DNA of 62,311 bases from an uncultured Bacillota bacterium (GTDB taxonomy: Bacteria; Bacillota; Clostridia; Lachnospirales; Lachnospiraceae). Below, one piece after another: positions 9,322 through 17,890 of the stretch (position 1 is the first letter of the stretch; the number at the start of each line of letters is the position of its first letter). Below the pieces are notes generated by a model. That model was not told where the DNA came from and made no database searches. It saw only the letters and a program-made list of their open reading frames with translations. The stretch spans positions 1 through 62,311 of the forward strand of contig CASEXH010000023.1 in NCBI GenBank assembly GCA_949291945.1, written 5' to 3'. The position numbers were made by a program, and so were the translations under genes.

Positions 9322-10665
9322 ATGAAAAAGAAACGTTTGATGTCGTGTATGATGGCAGGACTGCTGTTGGGGATGTCACTGACTGGTTGCGGCGGAAGCG
9401 ATGGACAGCAAGAACAGGAGAATGCATCAGCGGAAAGCAATTCTGATAAACCTTTTGCAGGACAGGAGATTACTTTTGCAGATACTGGTGCTGGAGACTG
9501 GGAAGATACACTGGAACCTATTGTGGAAAAATTTGAAGAAGAAACCGGTGCTACGGTAAACATTGAATTGTATGCCCATTCAGACTATTTGGAAATGCTT
9601 CAGGTCAGATTGGAATCCGGCTCTGATGACTATGATGTGATTGGTGTAGACGTGCCTTTAGTCTCATCTTATGCATATCAGGACTGGATAGTTCCAATGG
9701 ACGAATGGTTTACAGATGAAGAAAAAGCACAGTTTACAGATTCCTCTCTGCAGGCAGGAAGCTATGACGGAAAATTTTATTCTCCTGCTATGAACAGTTC
9801 CTCTCAGTTGCTATGGTACAATACAGCACTTTTAGAAGAAGCAGGGGTAGAGGTTCCGGAAAGTACTGTAGAAAACAGACTAACCTGGGAACAGGTGACA
9901 GAAATAGCAAGAGAAACTTTGGAGAAGATTGATCCAGACGGAAATAAAGGTATTTGTGGCATTACATTCGGACAGGTTAGCAGGACTTACCAGATGAATC
10001 AGCTGCCGAATAGTATGGGAGGAAAAAATATCAGTGATGATGGACTGACAACGGAAGGCATTATTAATGACTCTGCTTGGATTGATAGTGCTACATGGTA
10101 TCAGAACCTGTTTACAGAAGGGCTTTCTCAGAGGGGGATCAATGCTGATGACGCAGGAGACTATTTCAGAGCCGGCAAAGTACTTTTTATTATTGACGGA
10201 ACCTGGATGGCAAATTCATGCGATAAAGAAGGAATGACGGATTATGCATATGCTCCTGTACCTGCATTTGAAGGCTATGAGGATCAGGTAGCTACACCAA
10301 CAGGAAGTTGGCATTTTGGAATACCCAAAAACGCCAAAAATAAAGAACTTGCAGCTGAATTTATCAAGTATATGTCCATTGGAGAGGGTAATGAAGAGTG
10401 GATTGAAACAAATGGAGACGTTCCAGGAACAAATGCAGGCGTAGAGAAATTAATGAATAGTGATACAGCAGAAGAGTATATGAAAATTGCTGCATATGAA
10501 TCAGCAAATACTGCTGTTCCTAGAGCGCTGACACCTGGCTATACAGAATATGACACCAGCGTACAGGCTGCGTGGGAAGATATAAAAAATGGGGCCGATG
10601 TAAAAGAAACGCTGGACAATGCAGCAGCTACTATAGATAGTGCACTGGAAAGATACAAGGAATAA
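9322..10665 (+). CDS. Extracellular solute-binding lipoprotein, sugar ABC transporter
   Basis: This 447-residue protein is a family 1 (MalE/UgpB-like) binding protein. It has a lipoprotein signal with lipobox LTGC (Cys23), so it is tethered to the outer face of the membrane. A Ser/Glu-rich linker is followed by the two-lobed domain starting at ITFADTGAG. It would deliver substrate to the permeases encoded next. Family members bind mono- or oligosaccharides and related compounds; the nucleoside hydrolase and ribokinase suggest a ribose-containing ligand. The gene is followed by a strong hairpin before the permease genes. No ATPase gene accompanies the transporter, so a shared MsmX-type ATPase is probably used. 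Confidence 0.9.
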   Translation: MKKKRLMSCMMAGLLLGMSLTGCGGSDGQQEQENASAESNSDKPFAGQEITFADTGAGDWEDTLEPIVEKFEEETGATVNIELYAHSDYLEMLQVRLESGSDDYDVIGVDVPLVSSYAYQDWIVPMDEWFTDEEKAQFTDSSLQAGSYDGKFYSPAMNSSSQLLWYNTALLEEAGVEVPESTVENRLTWEQVTEIARETLEKIDPDGNKGICGITFGQVSRTYQMNQLPNSMGGKNISDDGLTTEGIINDSAWIDSATWYQNLFTEGLSQRGINADDAGDYFRAGKVLFIIDGTWMANSCDKEGMTDYAYAPVPAFEGYEDQVATPTGSWHFGIPKNAKNKELAAEFIKYMSIGEGNEEWIETNGDVPGTNAGVEKLMNSDTAEEYMKIAAYESANTAVPRALTPGYTEYDTSVQAAWEDIKNGADVKETLDNAAATIDSALERYKE

Positions 10666-10683
10666 ATAGTAGAACAGGTCATA

Positions 10684-10728
10684 AGGCTGCCGCCTTTGAT
10701 GAGCAGGATCAAAAGCGGCAGCCCTTTT
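10684..10728 (+). terminator. Intra-operon hairpin with short T-run
   Basis: AGGCTGCCGC plus TTTGAT (starting at 10684) pair with ATCAAA plus GCGGCAGCC (ending near 10723), followed by CTTTT. Placed between the binding-protein gene and the permeases, it can act as a partial terminator or an RNA-stabilising 3' end that raises the amount of binding protein over permease. Confidence 0.7.
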
Positions 10729-10776
10729 CAAAGAGTGCTGTTCTGAAAAATATTAAGAAAGGGGAAAGACGCCGCC

Positions 10777-11658
10777 ATGCTACATTTATCTAAAAAAATG
10801 CGATTTCTTCCTTATTTGTTGATCATACCGGCTTTTTCGCTGATATGTATCTTCAAACTGCTTCCCATTTTAACAACCCTTTTGGAAAGCATTTGGGTAG
10901 ATTCTGAGCTTACTCTCAATACTTATATAAAACTGTTTCAGGACCCTGCATTTTGGAATTCTTTTTGGGTTACTATAAAAATTAATATTGTAATGATACC
11001 TCTTCAGGTGGTATTATCTTTTATCATTGCTTTACTGGTGAATTCTGCCATTAAAGGGATCGGAGTATTCAGAACAATTTTTTATCTTCCGGTAACTATT
11101 TCTATAACAATAGGATGTCTGGTTTGGAATATTATGATGAATCCGGATAATGGAGTTATAAACAGCTTCCTTAATTTTTTAGGAATCCCTTCCCAGGGTT
11201 TTTTCGTGGATAAAGATCAGGCAATCTGGTGCATCGTGCTGGTTGCTACATGGAAAGGTGTAGGCTACTGGATGATGTTTATCTTAGCTGGCTTGAAGAA
11301 TATTGATACGGCTATTTATGAGTCTGCTAAAATAGATGGTGCCGGCTGGCTTACAACGATTGTCAAAATTACTCTGCCACTGATTAAAAAGGTTCTTCTG
11401 TTTGTGTGTGTGGCCAATACTACATCGAATATCCTCCTGTTCGTGCCGATGCAGGTAATTACAGATGGAGGTCCTCAGTCCAGTACCAATGTTCTGATGT
11501 TTGAAGCTTACCGTTGTGCGTTTAAATATGGTGACAGACCCAGAGCCTCGGCTATTGTTACAATTCTGCTCATTCTGATCATTGGCATATGCCTGATTCA
11601 AGCAGGTGTTTTAAATGAGAAAGAAGGGTCGGAGAGGAAAAGGAGGAAAGGAAGATGA
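10777..11658 (+). CDS. Sugar ABC transporter permease (MalF/UgpA type)
   Basis: This 293-residue protein has six predicted membrane helices and the cytoplasmic EAA-type loop (YESAKIDGAGWLTTIVKITLP) that docks on the transport ATPase. It is one of two permease subunits for the importer whose binding protein is encoded upstream. The start follows AAAGGGG. The C-terminal tail is strongly basic. Its stop overlaps the next gene's start by four bases, so the two permeases are translated together. Confidence 0.92.
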   Translation: MLHLSKKMRFLPYLLIIPAFSLICIFKLLPILTTLLESIWVDSELTLNTYIKLFQDPAFWNSFWVTIKINIVMIPLQVVLSFIIALLVNSAIKGIGVFRTIFYLPVTISITIGCLVWNIMMNPDNGVINSFLNFLGIPSQGFFVDKDQAIWCIVLVATWKGVGYWMMFILAGLKNIDTAIYESAKIDGAGWLTTIVKITLPLIKKVLLFVCVANTTSNILLFVPMQVITDGGPQSSTNVLMFEAYRCAFKYGDRPRASAIVTILLILIIGICLIQAGVLNEKEGSERKRRKGR

Positions 11659-12500
11659 GAAAAAGAAAAAAAATATTAAAAACTATACTGCTGTATATAT
11701 GCTTGATTTTTGTAGCTATTTTGACGCTTTTTCCGCTCCTTTGGGGAATTTCCGCCTCTCTACGGGATGATTTGGAACTGTATAGCTATATAAAGCCCTT
11801 TACAATACATACATTGATTCCTGTTGATTTTACAGTAAAATCCTATGTGGAATTATTTACAGAGTATGGGTTTATGACCCCTGTAATTAATACAGTCATT
11901 GTTACCGGAATTTCTATCATATTAGGCTGTATCATTAACAGCATTGCCGCTTTTTCTTTTGCAATGTTTAATTTTAAAGGCAAAAATGTTATTTTTTCCT
12001 TAGTGCTTCTTTCTTTTATGATTCCCTTTGAAGCGATTGCTCTGCCGTTGTATAAAATAGCAGATGGGATGAATATGGTGGATACGTATCAGGGGATGAT
12101 TCTCCCCTGTATCGCCAGCGGACTGGTATTGTTTTTATTTGTACAGTTTTTCAGAGATATACCACCAGATCTCCTGGATGCAGCTAGAGTCGATGGGGCC
12201 AGCTTGCCTAAAATTTATACGAGAATATTAATGCCTCTTTCGAAACCAATTTTTATTACAGCCGGACTGATGATTTTTATGGATCAGTGGAATTCCTACC
12301 TGTGGCCGCTTTTGATTGCCAGATCCAGAGAAATACGAACCATACAAATTGCTTTAACACAGTTCAGCACAGAACATGGAACAGCATGGTCGGCATTATA
12401 TGCGGGCTCCATGTTTTCTGCATTGATTCCTCTGCTTTTGTTTTTGCCGCTGCAGAAATACTTCGTGCAGGGAATTACCAGCAGCGGTGTTAAGGGATAA
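11655..12500 (+). CDS. Sugar ABC transporter permease (MalG/UgpE type)
   Basis: This 281-residue protein is the second permease subunit. It has six membrane helices, the N-terminal FPLLWGISASLRDD region typical of MalG-like proteins, and the EAA loop DAARVDGASLPKIYTRILMP. It overlaps the first permease by four bases and is followed after 14 bases by the ribokinase gene. With the lipoprotein at 9322 it forms the importer of this cluster. Confidence 0.92.
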   Translation: MRKRKKILKTILLYICLIFVAILTLFPLLWGISASLRDDLELYSYIKPFTIHTLIPVDFTVKSYVELFTEYGFMTPVINTVIVTGISIILGCIINSIAAFSFAMFNFKGKNVIFSLVLLSFMIPFEAIALPLYKIADGMNMVDTYQGMILPCIASGLVLFLFVQFFRDIPPDLLDAARVDGASLPKIYTRILMPLSKPIFITAGLMIFMDQWNSYLWPLLIARSREIRTIQIALTQFSTEHGTAWSALYAGSMFSALIPLLLFLPLQKYFVQGITSSGVKG

Positions 12501-12514
12501 GGAGGGAATAAGCA

Positions 12515-13426
12515 GTGAAAAAGATTCTGGTAATAGGGAGTCTGAATTTAGATATTGTGGTTAGGGTAGATCATATGCCAGAGGTGGGAGAAACCATAGT
12601 AAGCAAAGATATGGAAATGATTCCTGGAGGAAAAGGGGCGAATCAGGCATACGCAGTAGGAAAACTGGGAAATAGCGTGGCCTTGCTGGGAGCTGTAGGC
12701 AAAGATGCCTACGGAGATATACTGATGAACAGCCTTTGTCAGGCAGGTGCAGATGTATCAAAAATCGCTAAGAGGAAAGAGAATACAGGGTTGGCATTGA
12801 TAACGGTAAATGGTGAGGGGGACAATAGCATTGTTGTAGTGGCAGGTGCCAATAGTACAGTTGACGAAGCATATATTGATGAAAACGAAGATGCTATTAA
12901 AGATGCGGATATTATTATATTTCAGCTGGAAATCCCTATAGAGACTGTTCTTTATGCTGCTCAAAAAGCAAAAAAGTTTGGCAAAACAGTAATCTTGGAT
13001 CCGGCCCCTGTACCGGAAGAATTTCCAGAAGAGCTATATTCTTACATTGATGTAATAAAACCAAATGAAACGGAACTCAGAATGCTGATACATGAGAATA
13101 AAGATATAATTGATCTGATCCAGGCAACAAAAACACTTAGAGAAAAGGGGATCAAAGATGTAATCGTTACTTTGGGAGAGAGAGGTGTATTTATAAACTC
13201 AGAGGAGGCGGGTATTGTGGAGATTCCTGCATTAAAGGTAAATGCAGTGGATACTACTGCAGCCGGGGATTCTTTTACGGCAGCTTTGGCAGTTATGCTT
13301 TCCCAGGGAAAGGATATAAGGAGTGCAGCAGAATTTGCTAATAAAGTTGCATCTATAGTAGTGACTAGAAGAGGAGCACAGTCCTCGATTCCAACTAAGA
13401 GTGAGGTATACACTAAACTAGGATGA
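12515..13426 (+). CDS. rbsK: Ribokinase
   Basis: This 303-residue PfkB-family kinase transfers phosphate from ATP to ribose, giving ribose 5-phosphate. It shows the N-terminal GSLNLDIVVRVDHMPEVGET segment, the substrate motif GGKGANQAYA near residues 41-50, the NPTE-like PNETE segment and the C-terminal anion hole DTTAAGDSFTAAL. The usual motif is DTTGAGDxF, so here alanine replaces glycine in DTTAAGD, as in many ribokinases. The start is a GTG preceded by AAGGAGGG. It closes the cluster, consistent with phosphorylating ribose released by the nucleoside hydrolase. Confidence 0.9.
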   Translation: MKKILVIGSLNLDIVVRVDHMPEVGETIVSKDMEMIPGGKGANQAYAVGKLGNSVALLGAVGKDAYGDILMNSLCQAGADVSKIAKRKENTGLALITVNGEGDNSIVVVAGANSTVDEAYIDENEDAIKDADIIIFQLEIPIETVLYAAQKAKKFGKTVILDPAPVPEEFPEELYSYIDVIKPNETELRMLIHENKDIIDLIQATKTLREKGIKDVIVTLGERGVFINSEEAGIVEIPALKVNAVDTTAAGDSFTAALAVMLSQGKDIRSAAEFANKVASIVVTRRGAQSSIPTKSEVYTKLG

Positions 13427-13452
13427 AAAATAATATATATATTGGACAAGAC

Positions 13453-13490
13453 AGCGCCGCAGGTTTTACAGCCAAGCGGCGCTATTTATG
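13453..13490 (+). terminator. Hairpin after the ribokinase gene
   Basis: AGCGCCGC at 13453-13460 pairs with GCGGCGCT at 13476-13483. The run that follows (ATTTATG) is weak in T, so termination may be partial or factor-assisted. Confidence 0.55.
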
Positions 13491-13630
13491 TTAAGAAAAT
13501 TTGTAAAGCCTTTGGACAGAGAGTTTTAAATGGGCAACTGCAGAAACGGTACATAATAACGGAAAAACGGGAAATGTTAAGTATGTGAAGTGGAATGTAA
13601 AATCTTTTATGTAAAATATTAAATTGCTAT

Positions 13631-13670
13631 TTTACATACATTTAACAGAAAGATGATTGGTGATTTTACA
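13631..13670 (+). promoter_or_regulatory. Putative PhoP/PhoB boxes upstream of pstS
   Basis: TTTACA at 13631-13636 and TTAACA at 13642-13647 are 11 bases apart start to start, the spacing of Firmicutes Pho-box direct repeats. A further TTTACA lies at 13665-13670, about two turns downstream. The boxes lie in the 319-base gap before pstS, and a PhoB-like regulator is encoded in the same cluster, so low-phosphate activation is likely. Confidence 0.55.
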
Positions 13671-13745
13671 AAACTTCTTTATATTTAATCCTGTCAAAAA
13701 TAAATCAAGAAAGCAAAAAAGCAAACACAAGGAGCGAGTATAATA

Positions 13746-14675
13746 ATGAAGAAGAAAGTATTAGCAGCAGTATTAATGGGAGCAATGGTATTCAGCATGG
13801 CAGCCTGCGGTTCAAACGATTCAGGCAGTAGTTCAGACAGTACAACAACAGAAGACAGCGCATCTTCTGACAGCGGTTCTGATGCTTCCGCACCAAGCGG
13901 AACAATTTCCGTACTTTCCCGTGAGGAAGGTTCCGGTACAAGAGGAGCTTTTGTAGAGCTGTTCGGTGTAGAGGAAGAGAATGCTGATGGGGAAAAAGTA
14001 GATAACACTACCGTAGACGCCCAGGTAACAAACAGCACCGCCGTTATGATGACAGGCGTTGCTCAGGATCCTCAGGCTATCGGTTATATTTCCCTTGGTT
14101 CCTTAGATGACAGCGTAAAAGCTCTGAAAGTAGATGGAGCTGAAGCATCTGCTGAGAATGTAAAGAACGGTACATACAAAGTATCCCGTCCTTTCAATAT
14201 TGTAACAGGTGACAGTCTCAGTGATGTGGCTCAGGATTTTGTTGATTATATCCTCAGCTCTGACGGACAGGCTATTGTAGGAGAAGATTATATTCCTGTA
14301 GATGATGCGGCAGAAGCTTATGCAGGAACATCACCGGAAGGCAGCGTAGTAGTTGCAGGATCCTCTTCTGTATCTCCTGTAATGGAAAAACTGAAAGAAG
14401 GATATGAAGCTGTAAATCCAAACGCTTCTATCGAAATCCAGACAAGCGATTCTACAACTGGTGTAGAATCTACTATCAGCGGTATCTGTGATATCGGTAT
14501 GGCTTCCAGAGAACTGAAAGATACAGAGACATCTGAAGGCGTTACAGGAACTCAGATCGCTATTGACGGTATCGCAATTATCGTAAACAATGAAAACAGC
14601 ATGACAGATATCACATCTGATCAGGTAAAACAGATTTATACGGGAGAGGTTACAAACTGGGAAGATCTTCAGTAA
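13746..14675 (+). CDS. pstS: Phosphate-binding lipoprotein PstS, circularly permuted
   Basis: This 309-residue lipoprotein (lipobox ending AAC at Cys21, then a Ser/Thr/Asp-rich linker) binds phosphate outside the membrane for PstCAB. The domain order is inverted compared with ordinary PstS. The normally C-terminal part comes first (VLSREEGSGTR near 55-66, IGYISLGSL near 102-110). The normally N-terminal part follows (VVVAGSSSVSPVMEKL near 201-216, GICDIGMASRELKD near 246-259), and the protein ends at IYTGEVTNWEDLQ. Both phosphate-contacting signatures, SSSVS and REEGSGTR, are kept, so the fold should be intact but circularly permuted. It is followed after 37 bases by pstC. Confidence 0.9.
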   Translation: MKKKVLAAVLMGAMVFSMAACGSNDSGSSSDSTTTEDSASSDSGSDASAPSGTISVLSREEGSGTRGAFVELFGVEEENADGEKVDNTTVDAQVTNSTAVMMTGVAQDPQAIGYISLGSLDDSVKALKVDGAEASAENVKNGTYKVSRPFNIVTGDSLSDVAQDFVDYILSSDGQAIVGEDYIPVDDAAEAYAGTSPEGSVVVAGSSSVSPVMEKLKEGYEAVNPNASIEIQTSDSTTGVESTISGICDIGMASRELKDTETSEGVTGTQIAIDGIAIIVNNENSMTDITSDQVKQIYTGEVTNWEDLQ

Positions 14676-14712
14676 TCGTAATCTGAAAAAAGAGGAGTAG
14701 GAGCAAAGTACA

Positions 14713-15585
14713 ATGAAAGACGTTAAAGAAACAGTTATGAAATATGTGTTTCTGGTATGTGCATGCGCTTCCATCCTGGCAGTAATTTTGATTTGTGCAT
14801 TCCTATTTGCCAATGGCGTACCTGCCATTGGCAAAATAGGAGTTTTTAATTTTCTGCTGGGGGAGACATGGAAACCGGGAAATGATCTGTATGGAATCCT
14901 TCCCTTCATTCTGGGAAGTATTTATGTAACAGCAGGAGCCATCGTCATCGGTGTTCCTATCGGACTTCTGACAGCTATTTTTATGGCAAGATTCTGTCCG
15001 AAATCTATTTACAGATTTATGAAGCCTGCAGTTGATCTGCTGGCAGGTATTCCTTCAGTTGTATATGGTTTCTTTGGTATGGTGGTGCTGGTGCCTTTTG
15101 TCCGGAATTTCTTCGGACAGACTCTGGGATTCGGAGGAAACGGATCCAGCATGTTTACAGCTTCCGTAATGCTGGGGATCATGATCCTTCCTACCATCAT
15201 CAGCGTGGGAGAATCTTCTATCCGTGCGGTACCAAACAGCTATTATGAAGGTTCCCTGGCTCTGGGGGCTACCCATGAGAGAAGTGTGTTCTGTACCATC
15301 GTACCTGCAGCAAAATCAGGTATTATGGCCGGGATCATTCTGGGAATCGGAAGAGCTATCGGCGAGACCATGGCAGTTATCATGATCGCCGGAAACCAGC
15401 CACGTATGCCAAAGGGAATTTTTGAAGGCGTCCGTACCCTGACTTCTAATATCGTTATGGAGATGGGATATGCCACAGATCTTCACAGAGAGGCCCTGAT
15501 CGCTACAGCGGTTGTACTCTTTGTATTTATTCTGATCATTAACCTGTTATTCTCACTGGTGAAGAGGAGGAGCGCAAATGGATGA
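14713..15585 (+). CDS. pstC: Phosphate ABC transporter permease PstC
   Basis: This 290-residue inner-membrane permease has six predicted helices and the MetI-like loop with YYEGSLALGATHERSV, where the EAA-type motif contacts PstB. The LAGIPSVVYGFFGM segment is typical of the Pst permeases. It is shorter than E. coli PstC because the N-terminal periplasmic loop is reduced. The ATG follows GAGGAGTAGGAG. Its end overlaps pstA by eight bases. Confidence 0.94.
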   Translation: MKDVKETVMKYVFLVCACASILAVILICAFLFANGVPAIGKIGVFNFLLGETWKPGNDLYGILPFILGSIYVTAGAIVIGVPIGLLTAIFMARFCPKSIYRFMKPAVDLLAGIPSVVYGFFGMVVLVPFVRNFFGQTLGFGGNGSSMFTASVMLGIMILPTIISVGESSIRAVPNSYYEGSLALGATHERSVFCTIVPAAKSGIMAGIILGIGRAIGETMAVIMIAGNQPRMPKGIFEGVRTLTSNIVMEMGYATDLHREALIATAVVLFVFILIINLLFSLVKRRSANG

Positions 15586-16456
15586 GGCAATAAGACCAAT
15601 TAATGTGCAGACTACAAAGCAGCGTATCAAATCTTATTCCAGCAATCCCGGCTCTCTGATCCTTGCCGTGCTGGTGGGACTTGCTGCACTGATCACTTTC
15701 TTGACTTTAGTATTTATTATCGGATATATTCTGGTTATGGGAATCCCGAACCTGAAACCCAGCTTATTCCAGCTGGAGTATAATTCAGACAATGTTTCTA
15801 TGCTGCCTTCAATTATCAATACCGTTGGTATGACCCTGCTGTCTCTGGTGATCGCAGGACCTCTGGGAATCCTGGCAGCTGTATACCTGGTAGAGTATGC
15901 GAAAAAGGGCAACAAACTGGTAAGCGTTGTCCGTGTGACCGCTGAAACCCTGACAGGTATTCCTTCTATCGTATATGGACTTTTCGGTATGCTGTTCTTT
16001 GTAACTGCACTGAAGTGGGGCTATTCTATGCTGGCAGGCGCCTTTACACTGGCTATTATGGTCCTTCCTGTTATCATGAGGACCACAGAGGAAGCTCTGC
16101 TGGCAGTACCGGATATGTATCGTGAAGCCAGTTTTGGACTGGGAGCCGGAAGACTTAGAACTATTTTCGTAGTTATCCTTCCTTCCGCTGTACCGGGAAT
16201 CCTTTCCGGTGTTATCCTGGCTATCGGACGTATCGTGGGCGAGACTGCAGCCCTTATGTATACGGCAGGTACCGTTGCGGAAATGCCCAAGAGCGTTATG
16301 TCTTCTACAAGAACACTTTCCGTGCACATGTATACCCTGGCAAGCGAAGGTCTCCACATTGATGCGGCTTATGCCACGGCGGTAGTCCTTCTGATAGTAG
16401 TACTCTTTATTAACTGGGTATCCGGAAGAGTGGCCAAAATGATAGAGAAAGGATAA
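15578..16456 (+). CDS. pstA: Phosphate ABC transporter permease PstA
   Basis: This 292-residue protein is the second permease subunit of the phosphate importer. It contains the LTGIPSIVYGLFGMLFF segment and the loop MYREASFGLGAGRLRTI that docks on PstB. It starts at ATG 15578 inside the end of pstC, after GAGGAGGAG. A short N-terminal cytoplasmic extension of about 30 residues precedes the first helix. The gene ends ten bases before pstB. Confidence 0.94.
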   Translation: MDEAIRPINVQTTKQRIKSYSSNPGSLILAVLVGLAALITFLTLVFIIGYILVMGIPNLKPSLFQLEYNSDNVSMLPSIINTVGMTLLSLVIAGPLGILAAVYLVEYAKKGNKLVSVVRVTAETLTGIPSIVYGLFGMLFFVTALKWGYSMLAGAFTLAIMVLPVIMRTTEEALLAVPDMYREASFGLGAGRLRTIFVVILPSAVPGILSGVILAIGRIVGETAALMYTAGTVAEMPKSVMSSTRTLSVHMYTLASEGLHIDAAYATAVVLLIVVLFINWVSGRVAKMIEKG

Positions 16457-16465
16457 TGAAAGCAC

Positions 16466-17227
16466 ATGAGCAAGAGTAAATTTTCGATTTCCAACTTGGA
16501 TCTTTATTATGATAACGGAGCCTTTAAGGCTTTAAAAAATATTAACCTGGAGATTCAGCCTAATGAGATCACAGCATTTATCGGTCCTTCCGGATGTGGT
16601 AAATCCACACTGCTGAAATCCCTGAACCGTATGAACGACCTGGTAGAGGGATGCAAGATCACCGGACAGATTCTTCTGGACGGAGAGGATATTTATGGTA
16701 ATATGAATGTAAACCTTCTGAGAAAAAGAGTAGGTATGGTATTCCAGAAGCCTAATCCTTTCCCAATGAGCATTTATGACAACATTGCTTACGGACCCAG
16801 AACCCACGGCATCCGTTCTAAAGTAAAACTGGATGATATCGTAGAGCGCTCTTTAAGAGGTGCAGCCATCTGGGATGAAGTAAAAGACAGACTGAAATTA
16901 AGCGCCCTGGGAATGTCCGGCGGACAGCAGCAGCGTCTCTGCATCGCCAGAGCTCTGGCTGTAGAACCGGAAGTCCTTCTTATGGACGAGCCTACTTCCG
17001 CTCTTGACCCGATTTCTACTTCTAAGATCGAGGAACTTGCAGTAGAGTTAAAGAAGAATTATACTATTGTCATGGTTACTCATAATATGCAGCAGGCAGC
17101 CAGAATTTCTGACAAGACCGCATTCTTCCTTCTTGGAGAAGTTATTGAATACGGTGAGACTGAGCAGATCTTCTCTATGCCGAAGAATAAGAAAACTGAG
17201 GAATATATTACAGGGAGGTTTGGCTGA
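16466..17227 (+). CDS. pstB: Phosphate ABC transporter ATP-binding protein PstB
   Basis: This 253-residue ATPase powers phosphate import. Walker A is GPSGCGKST (about residues 37-45), the ABC signature is MSGGQQQR, and Walker B is [13 protein letters not shown], followed by the H-loop in MVTHNMQQA. The conserved SLNRMNDLV stretch is typical of PstB. The length matches the family. The ribosome binding site is poor (ATGAAAGCAC), so expression may depend on coupling to pstA. Its stop codon shares one base with the phoU start. Confidence 0.95.
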   Translation: MSKSKFSISNLDLYYDNGAFKALKNINLEIQPNEITAFIGPSGCGKSTLLKSLNRMNDLVEGCKITGQILLDGEDIYGNMNVNLLRKRVGMVFQKPNPFPMSIYDNIAYGPRTHGIRSKVKLDDIVERSLRGAAIWDEVKDRLKLSALGMSGGQQQRLCIARALAVEPEVLLMDEPTSALDPISTSKIEELAVELKKNYTIVMVTHNMQQAARISDKTAFFLLGEVIEYGETEQIFSMPKNKKTEEYITGRFG

Positions 17228-17883
17228 TGAGACCAAGATTCGACCAGCAGCTTGAAGAATTAAATCTGGAACTGATTAAGATGGGTTCTCTTTGTGAGAG
17301 AGGGATCCGCAAAGCGGTAGATCTTCTTATGGAAGAGAATACAAATGCCAGCATTAAAGATGTGGATATTATAGAAGAAGAGATCAATCAGAAGGAGAGA
17401 GACATTGAGACTCTCTGTATGCGGCTCCTTCTTCAGCAGCAGCCGGTAGCTACAGACCTGCGGAATATTTCTTCTGCCCTGAAGATGATTTCTGATATGG
17501 AAAGGATCGGAGACCAGGCCCAGGATATCGCTAATATGGCAGAGTTTGTGAAAGTACAGGAGATTGCCCACAAGATCCATATCGGGGAGATGGCAGAAGC
17601 TGCTATCAAGATGGTAACCGGAAGTATAGATTCTTTTGTAAAGAGAGATTTAGAGGCTGCCAAAGAGGTAGTGAAATCTGACGATATTGTAGATAATCTG
17701 TTCCTTAAAGTAAAAGGAGAACTTCCTGAGCTTATGCAGAAGGATGCTAAGAACGCTGAATACTATATTGACCTGATTATGATTGCAAAATATTTAGAGC
17801 GTATCGGTGACCATGCAGAGAATATTGCCCAGTGGGTGGAATATTCCATAACAGGGGTACATGAGGCTCTTGGACAGGAGTAG
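17227..17883 (+). CDS. phoU: Phosphate transport regulator PhoU
   Basis: This 218-residue cytoplasmic protein consists of two three-helix-bundle repeats with the metal-binding motifs ERIGDQAQDIA and ERIGDHAENIAQW, near the ends of the first and second repeat. PhoU links the Pst transporter to the sensor kinase and silences the Pho response when phosphate is plentiful. Its position directly between pstB and the PhoB/PhoR-like genes is the usual one. It starts after GGGAGG with a one-base overlap with pstB. Confidence 0.95.
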   Translation: MRPRFDQQLEELNLELIKMGSLCERGIRKAVDLLMEENTNASIKDVDIIEEEINQKERDIETLCMRLLLQQQPVATDLRNISSALKMISDMERIGDQAQDIANMAEFVKVQEIAHKIHIGEMAEAAIKMVTGSIDSFVKRDLEAAKEVVKSDDIVDNLFLKVKGELPELMQKDAKNAEYYIDLIMIAKYLERIGDHAENIAQWVEYSITGVHEALGQE

Positions 17884-17890
17884 AGGATAC

